From a virus: 33,708 nt of DNA. The stretch lies in IMG/VR virus record IMGVR_UViG_3300020200_000094, positions 1 through 33,708 of that record; one strand, 5' to 3'. This document shows positions 23,348 to 32,300 of this stretch, piece by piece. The notes beneath the pieces are model-generated. The model was not told the DNA's origin. It made no database searches and saw only the letters and a program-made list of their open reading frames with translations. Positions within the stretch are counted from its first letter, which is position 1. Every line of letters begins with the position of its first letter. Made by a program: the position numbers and the translations under genes.

Positions 23348-26300
23348 AGGTAAAAAACCTCGGAAGAAGACTTGCGTCATATGGCGCTTCGCGCCTTATT
23401 GATAGGCCAACTCTCGGCGGTGGACGTGGTCGTCGTGGCGGAGGTTTTGGTGTCCCGGAGGGCGACCTAAACCCCGAAACCCGCGTAGATAAGAATAGAA
23501 ACGGATGGTTGTTTGACAATATTCCGGGGTGGGAACAAGCCGACCCAACACCCTACGGTCCTGGCTCAATATATAACGCGGAATTAACCCCAGAACAACG
23601 GCGCGATAGCGGAAAAATTAAACCAGAAGGAAAGCCGATTGATGGTGCGGCTGACCTTGAAATTATTCCACCCAAACAAAAGCCAAAACCACAAAAAGCA
23701 AAAAAAAATGAAGAAAGAAGACTTTCCTCGGGAAGAAATCTTTCTAGACATGGTCTTGGAAAAACACACGAAGAGAAATTTGGTGTCAGTAGAGACGAAA
23801 AAACAAGAAGAGAAAATTTTGACAAAACCGTTCAGAATTGGATTGACTCTCAAATGGGGTGGACTGAAGTCCCAAGAAGCACAAGTGATAAAAAGGAAAC
23901 AGAAAGCTTTCTCCGTGGTAGGGAGCTTGGGGTCAATCAATCACGCGTAGCGTGGCGCGGAACCGGAAAAGGAAACGGTAAAAGGCCAAATAATTTTAAT
24001 AAGAAAGCAAAATCGTCAGAAGATTACACAAATTGGTTTTATGCCTATTCGGGACATCTTGGAAACTTTATTTCTGCATTAAATAGCAGAGAAGACAAAA
24101 ACACTGCTGACGACATAAAAGATTTCAATCGAGGAATTAGAAATGGAATCGCGAATGATGTATTCGCAAAAATGCCAGACACCAAGTCATGGGATAAAAA
24201 AAATTCCGAAAATCTTTCAAAATGGCTTTCCGAATATGGATTCAATTTCCAAAAATCTCGCGATGGAAGACTTTCTTCCGGATTTTTGGAACCACCGCTT
24301 AATGAAGGAAGGAAAACTAGAATTCCGGGTCTTGATGAGGGATTTGACCCCGATAACCCATTTGGCGACGAAGATGCACCGTACGACATTGGATTTGACA
24401 TTTATGACCAAATAATTAAGGAATTCCTGGGAGACGAACCCCGAAAAGACGAACCGCGAATAATCCCGAACTGGACCGACAAACAAATTTATGAAAAGCG
24501 AATGGGGGGCATGACGCTTCAGGAGGTTGCAGACAAGCTTCGAATCACGCGCCAAGAGGTTAGACAACGCGAATTAAGACATATGAACGAGATGCGAAAA
24601 CTGGCGGTAAGTGGAAAAAGAAAGACCAGGGGGCCCGACAAGAAAACAAGAATAACAAATCTCTCCGAGGATGATAAAAATAAAATTTACGAAGAAAGAA
24701 TTGCTGGAGCCAGTATTAAAAAATTGGCTCAGAAATATAACATCAGGAAAAATAATGTAGATGTTGTCGTTGCCGAAATTTCAAAAAAGAGAAAAGACGA
24801 AGACTCGGCAAGCAAAACAAGACGAGAAAAAGAAATATCAGAAGCCAAAATTCGAGAACAAAAACCAAAACCACAAGAGGAAGAAGACTGGTCGCGCGGA
24901 CTTTCCTCCGGAGCAAGTGTAAATAAAAAACTCAACAACGTTGGTGCGCTTGGTTATGTTCTCGAAACTTCACCAACACAAAGAAAAAATAGGCTTTCGT
25001 CGGGCGCGACACTAACAGGTAGTGAATTGCAGCAGATGTACGACAACATGTCTGCACAAATTCTTGAGTCAATTCTGAAAGCCATGAAAAATCCGCAAGA
25101 TAAGTGGAAGAGACCTTGGGCCAATCAAGACGTCTATGCAAGAAACATCACTAATACAAAGTGGAATCCCGACGGTAGGGCATACGAGGGTGCGAATCAG
25201 TTCATGCTTTCAATGATTGGCTCCACAATGGGCTACCCAACAAATAGGTGGGCCGGTCGTGAGCAATGGAAAAAATTAAATGGAAAAATAAACCCCAAAG
25301 AGAAACCAACCGTAATTCTTGCCCCAGACATCATCAACGGCAGAAAAGTTCCAAATAAATTTCATCTTACTGAAGTTTTCAATGTCGCCCAAGTGTCTGG
25401 ATTACCGTCAGCAATGTACGAACCTTCGAAACTGAAATTGTCAGACGAGCAAAGACTTGAAACAATACAGGCAGTAGTAAGCGAAATCGGTCCCGATTTC
25501 AGGGAGGGGAATTTTGGTGGAGCTTTTTATTCGCCCAATAAAGACACAATATTCATGCCCCAATTCGGAACTTTTGACAGCCCTATAGCTTTTTATTCAA
25601 CGCTTCTTCACGAAATGACGCACTGGACTGCGCATCAATCCAGGCTAGGTAGAGAATTTGGGAGAATGAACGCTCCAAAAGCAACTGATGATTTCAAAAA
25701 ATACGCATTCGAAGAATTAATTGCGGAAATTGGTTCATCATTGATGATGGGTATGCTTGGTCTTGAACCCGTTTTCAGGGATGACCATGGTCAATATTTG
25801 GCATCCTGGGCTGAGAAAATCCAAGAAGACCCAACCGCGGTAAGACGAGCTTTGGGTGAAGCACAAAAAGCCGTTGATTACATGTTGAATCGCTCCCCGA
25901 CAATGCGAAGAATGCTTGGCATGGGCCCGACGGAAAGAAAAGTCGACCAAGACCTTCGTTTTGAAATACCAATGCTCGAGGGGATGGAAGGTGCTCCGAA
26001 AATTCCTGGCTCAGGAAGACCAAAAGGAACTTTTGAAATGCCAGATGAAGATATGGACGAACGCTTGTCTTCCGGAAAAATTGAAGATTTTGCAAAGAAA
26101 CCATTTAGGGCTGGCAAAACACACAACATTGGTGGACGTGGCTGGCGCGCAGTAGATAGGGAAAATGGCGACAGGGAGGTCTACCACTACGGAACAATGA
26201 TGGGCGTCATCCGTGGGGGCAAATATTACGAAGCATCCAAGGGCTGGAATTCAGTTTCAGACAAGCAGGGAGTAAGAAAAATTCTCCGCGCCCTTGGACA

Positions 26301-29300
26301 GGATGCGCCAGAACCGATGACAAACATCCAAGCGCTTGACCGCCTATCATCCGGCAAGATAGAGCAATTCGGAACGCGTCCACACGTTCCAAATAAAGTT
26401 TCATTTGCTGGCAGTAATCGCGCATGGAAATCCATTGATATGGACAATGGCGATAGGGACATCTATCACTACAACACAAGAATGGGATTTATCAGAGACG
26501 GAAACTTCTATCAAGTTTCAGATGGATGGGGTTCTGTCTCTGACAAACAAGGAATACGAAAAATTCTTCGTTCTCTTGGCCAAAAAGAAGCGATTCGCTG
26601 GACATCGGATGGTGGATTTGAACTCGAAGATGAAAAAAGATTAGCAAGTGGCCGCGAAATCAAGACGGACAAACGTGGACGAATTATTGACTCAACTGGA
26701 AGATTATCAAGCGGTTCTGACTCTGGGCCAATAAAGCCAGTAAAGGCAGACCAGACAAATAACAAAGACCTTCACATAAAGAGAAGCTCTTCTACCATTT
26801 CGTTTAAGGCTGCTCACAGACTTTCATTTGAACCGACACAGCAACAAAGAGACATAGTCGATATAGGCATGGACCTTGTAATGGGAAGAGTTGGCAGCAA
26901 AATTCTCTCAGTTCAGGCCGCAGCGGGCACAGGAAAGACGACTACGCTCAAGATGCTCGCCAAGGCGATAGACGAAGTGTTTAGTTTGGACATAGTTGAT
27001 AATGATGTTGAGCTGAATCACAAACTGGGTTTTCTTACCGAAAGATTTGCTGACGATTTAGCGGAAATGAAAATAAAGGACCTTAGAAATATTCCGATTG
27101 AGCAAGCAAGAGAAGCAGTAGCAAAATTAAAAGAGAGACATGGTTCAAAAAACCTCTACTACGGAGTATTTAATAGAAACAATCAGTTTGAAGCAGAGCG
27201 AAGCTTTACTTCAAATACAGGAATATCCACTTTGGACAAACTTGCTTTCTGGGGTCTGAGACTTGGAGCGGCAGACGAAAAGTTTGGGCCACATATCGCA
27301 GCAAAAATGCAAGTAAAAAGAATGGACCTTCGTTCGGCTGCATCACTTACGCAAGACGGAAAACCAATCAGAAAAAGAAACAACCGAAAGAAAAAAGATG
27401 GCTCCCCAATAACGTTCGTTGTTGATAACTACGTGACAAAAAAGAGAGTTGAGATAACTGGAGAAAATCCAGTCCTTGAAGATACCGGGTTGGTTGAACT
27501 TTCAAAAGGTGAAGATTTCATACGCTTCTTTGGGCTCAGGGGTTTGTTCCACGACCCGGGCAAATCACCAGAAGGTAAGCAAAAAGCCATTCCATCAAAG
27601 GGATATCTACAGTTTGCACAAATAACCGTAGACGACCTCGGATTTTTGCTTGCAAAAGCAGTAGAGAACTGGGCATACAGCACCGATGAAAAACTGAGCG
27701 CAAAACATTTTGCCCTGACACCGCAGCAAATATCAGAAAAGCGAAGCAAAAGAGGCAAAAAGAAAAAGAGGGTCGTAAAAGGATTCAAACCAAAAGAAGA
27801 GCAAGATGCTGATGGTGGGGTTTTTGAAGAAGAAGAGGTTAACCCGCTTGTAGACAGCGAATTTTTTGCGTCGGTTGCAGCTGAACCCGAAAAATATATT
27901 CCAAAAGAATGGGTTGAATTTGGAACAAGAGCAGTAAGCGCATTACAGGATAAGTTCATAAAAGATAACGACGGCAAAAAAACTTTAAGCCCTGTTGTTC
28001 CCGACCAAACACAAACTTATAAATTGTTTGCTCTTTCGAGTCCAAATCTTTCAGAAGCCAAATACATGATTGGACATGCGGATGGACTGTCGAAGAAGCA
28101 GGGAGTAAGAACAAACGGACAAATAGGCGATTTTGTAAATAGTAACGGAAACGTTATAAAAATGGGCAAAGATGGGAAATTTGCTCTTGACACAGACCTT
28201 GACGACGTATGGGTTATCACGTCATTTAAGGGAGAAAGAGGCAAAAAGGGAAATCAAAGTGCCGTTATCCAAAAGTCGTTTGCAAACCCAGGAAGACCAG
28301 CTTCTGCATTCTTAATAGATGAAGCTCAAGACCTCAATCCAGTGATGATGCAGGTTCTCGAGGCAAACAAGGAAAAAATGCCAATCATTCTGGTTGGAGA
28401 CTCAAGGCAAAAAGTTTACGGTTTCAGAAGGGCCATAGATGCTTTGAGCGCAATAAATCCAGACTATGTGTTGCCGCTCAATGAGTCATTCCGTTTCGGT
28501 TCAAGAATCGCATACCTTGCAAATGTTTTGCAATTCCTTGGGAATATTGATGATGAGAAAAAAGGAATTCCAAATTTCAGAATGCAATTTGTCAGTGGAC
28601 ATCTGCAGGATGTTGTGCGCGGTCAATTTGATTCAACAATAGAACTTCTCAATAAAAAAGATAGAAGTGTTGAGGACAATGTACGTCTAACATCATTGCT
28701 GCAACAGATAGATGAAGAGTTTAAGATTTCCAAAACTTTGGGTCCAAAGAAAGATGGCAAAGACAAGAATGGGGAACTGCTATCAATAGTTGACGACGGG
28801 ATACCAGATTCACAGAGAGCGAAAATTCTTTCTGATAGAAAAAATTCAGCTGTAGACGAAGCAATGGGGGAAATTTGGGATTCAGAAACTCTGCTTTTGG
28901 ATGAAAAAGGAAATCCAGTACTCGACGCAAACGGAAAACCACGACCCAGGGGTGAGCTGCTTCCAACAAAAGGCAGAACATACGCATATCTGACGAGAGA
29001 CAACGCAGAAATATTCAGTGCAGCATCAAGACTTGCCGTATTCCTTGAGCTACAGCTTGGACTAGATGCTAATTCAAACGCTCAGCCATGGGAAAGACTG
29101 TCCCCACAAATAGCTACTTCAGCCAAAAAACATGATGAGCTTGTGAAATTTTTTAGACATGCTGCATGGATTCTCGGTACAGAGCAATACAGGCTTGCGC
29201 ATCCAGAAAGAAGGCCTGAAGCTTCAAACCTGGTAGGAAACGTTTGGAGTAGGGACGAAATTGTCAAGCGACTTGGGCAAAAGCGATACCAGCAAATGAC

Positions 29301-32300
29301 GGCAATGTGGATGTTGATGTTTCCAATAGAGGATGGAAAAAGAACATTTATCCCACCAAAACAATTCCTGCAAATGCTTGAAGGCCACGAAAGGGATGGT
29401 GCTGGTGGGCAAAAAGAGTGGGTTGCGCCAGTAATAATTCCAGAACGCCAAGCAGTGAAGATGGATATTTTCTGGCCCAATATGAGCGTTGGTGAAATTA
29501 AAGAGATAACAAATAGGCCGAATGCCGCACGCCATAGGGGTAAAGCAACTGCATCATCATCGCAGAGGGTTGCAATTCCCATAACTGGACAAAAAGAGAG
29601 AGGGGAAATATACGCCTATCTCGAAATAAAAGGTGGCGACGAAAAGAAGCCTGGCAAATGGACGGGAAGGGTTTTCATAAGCGGATGGGGTCTTAGCTCT
29701 ACGCGCGGCAGAGCAAGAAAGGGCGGCTACTACAGAGAAGACGTAAAAAGAATAATGTCGACCAACCCTAAGTTTAGAGGCAAATTCAAATACGTTGAAC
29801 AAGGCGACACAACCCAAAGGGGTGGCGCACAAAACATAAATGACGCTTTTGTTATAGACCTAAAAGATGTTGGCGGAAGTACGGAAAAGCTTTCCGAGTT
29901 GGTTCAAGAAGTAGCAAAAGAAATTAGAAAAGCAGCCAACACAAACGGCGCAGACGCCGTTGTCACGACAGCCCAATTGTTCAAGGGTATGGAAGCAGAA
30001 GATGTTGTACTTGGTCGCTCATGGCAAGACGCATTTAAATCAATAGATGAAGTTCTTGAAAAAGAAGGAAAGATAAGTGATGCATTTAGAGAAGAGTTAA
30101 ACATAGTTTATGTTGCTCTCACTAGGGCGAAAAAGAGAATTGACCCAGGTCGCGTTCTTGCCGAACTCTATCTTGGAACACGTGAAACGGATGGCGAGAA
30201 GCGCAGAGACGCTGCTGTAGCAGGATTAAAGAAACACGTCGATGAATTGCGCAAGTCAAAAAATCCAGAAGATAGAAAAGTTGCAGATGCGATAGACGAG
30301 CCAGAGGGATTTGTATTCCCATACCCAGAAAAACTAAAAGACCCCGATGATGGAGCAAAGCCGGACGGCGATGACGAACTCACCGTTGATGAGATGGATG
30401 AAGCCATGCGCGGAAAAGAAAAAGAAAATGACTCTGTTTCGGAAGATAGAGAAAAAAATAAAAATATTGATTCATCTGGAGAAAAAGAAGAAGAAGAAGA
30501 CTTCATTGAAGTTGGGGACGATGATGAAGACTTCGACGACGATACGGAGACCGAATCAATAGACGATATTGAAATTAGTTACGGAATGCCTCGCGCACAA
30601 GAGAGACTTTCTTCTGGCCGTGAATCTTTTTGGGAAAATGATTTTTCTGAAGCAATAACTTCTTCCGCAAACGCCGACAATGACAGAGAGGTCAGAGCGT
30701 ACATTCGCACCAGCCAGAACAGAATAAATGAAATATTTAGCTCCTCTTCTCCAATTCGGTATGGCGATGAGCAGGATGACTTCAATCCAGGGGTAGAGCT
30801 TGACATCGACCCAGAAACAACAAGAAAACTAAATGAATATCAAGAAAGACTTGGCCAGGCCGCGAATATTGCTTGGGCGAAGGAAAAAATTTCAAACGCG
30901 GATGCGCGTCCAAAAGAAAAACAAGCAGCTAAAAAAATAATTCAGGATGTCAATACTGGTCGATTGTCGTCGGGTCGTGGTCCAAGAAGAGTAACAAGAA
31001 CACTGGAAGATGTTCAGGCTAACTCCCGGTACGACTGGAAGGCTGCTGGATTTAGGTTTATCCCAACCGATGAGCAACAAATAGCGACAGATGCAGTCAT
31101 GACTGGCGAGGACGTTGTCATAAGAGCGCTTGCGGGAACGGGTAAAACATCGACGCTTGAACTCATTGCCAAGCGGCTTCAGGACCAAGAATCTAACAAA
31201 AAATTAGTTTATTTAACATTCACCAGAAAAATGCAGGAAGAAGCAGTAAAAAAATTTGCTAAGTTCAACAACGTAGAGGTTAGAACATGGGATTCCGTTG
31301 CTTATGCCGCAATAGTAGGGCCGAATGAAGCCCTAAGAGCAAAACTTGATGCAAAAGAAAAATTACCCAATGGTAAATCTATTGTATTTTCGAATGCGTA
31401 CAAACAACTCGCGGAGCACTACGAATTTAAGGAATTCAAGACAACTTATGCCGATAAAGACGGAGATATCAGGGAAATAAAAGTTTCCCCGCGTGAACAG
31501 GCATTGCTAATTTCAAAAGCATTGAATGAATATGCAACAAAAAGTGATAAAAAAATCACCACCGGATTGATAAGGGCTGCGGCAGGTAGATACAACGTTG
31601 CGATAAACGACGAACTTGCACAAGACCTTAAACAAAAAGCTGAACAGATGTGGAAGGACTCATTTGACCCAGAAAGTCAAGTTCAACTTCCGCAAAGCTA
31701 TGTAATGAAACAATTTGCTCTTTCCGAACCAGACCTTTCGACTGGTGTTGGAATGAGAAAAAATCTAGACGGAAATGACATAATCCTGTTTGACGAAGCG
31801 CAAGACGCAAATCCGGTAATGACCGCGATAGTAAAAAATCAGAAAATTCAAAAGATAATTGTTGGCGACAGTAATCAAGCAATTTATGAATTTAGGGGCG
31901 CGGTTGATGAGCTTGATAATTTTTCTGCCAAATACGACCTGACTCTTTCAGAATCATTCAGATTCAATGAGGTGATTGCTGGATTTGCAAATCGATTCCT
32001 TGCCGCCCACCAAAAGAAAAAATCAAAATATGGTCCAGCTCCAAAATCATCAAAAATGAGACTTGTTGGGCGTGGGGCAGATGGGGCAATCGTTAGTTCC
32101 GAGGCCGAAATGCCAGAAGGAATTCAATTTGCAAGAAACAGAAATGCCAAGAAAGATGGGACCCGTGAAACATTTGCGTATTTGACACAGACAAATGCTT
32201 CAGCATTCAAGAGAATTCTTGAATCACAGAGAGCTGGCATGCGAACTGGTTCTGTTTCAACATTTAAACAAGACCTACTTGACATGGTTAATCACGCTGA

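Noticed and set aside
27429-27977. 182-codon minus-strand open frame
   Set aside because: It lies opposite the helicase 1 segment, whose plus-strand frame carries conserved helicase motifs. The minus-strand product is Ser/Phe/Leu-rich low-complexity, as expected for the complement of an AAA/GAA-rich gene.
29082-29582. 166-codon minus-strand open frame with hydrophobic segments
   Set aside because: It is a shadow of helicase 1 (between motifs IV and V); no ribosome site and no recognisable domain.
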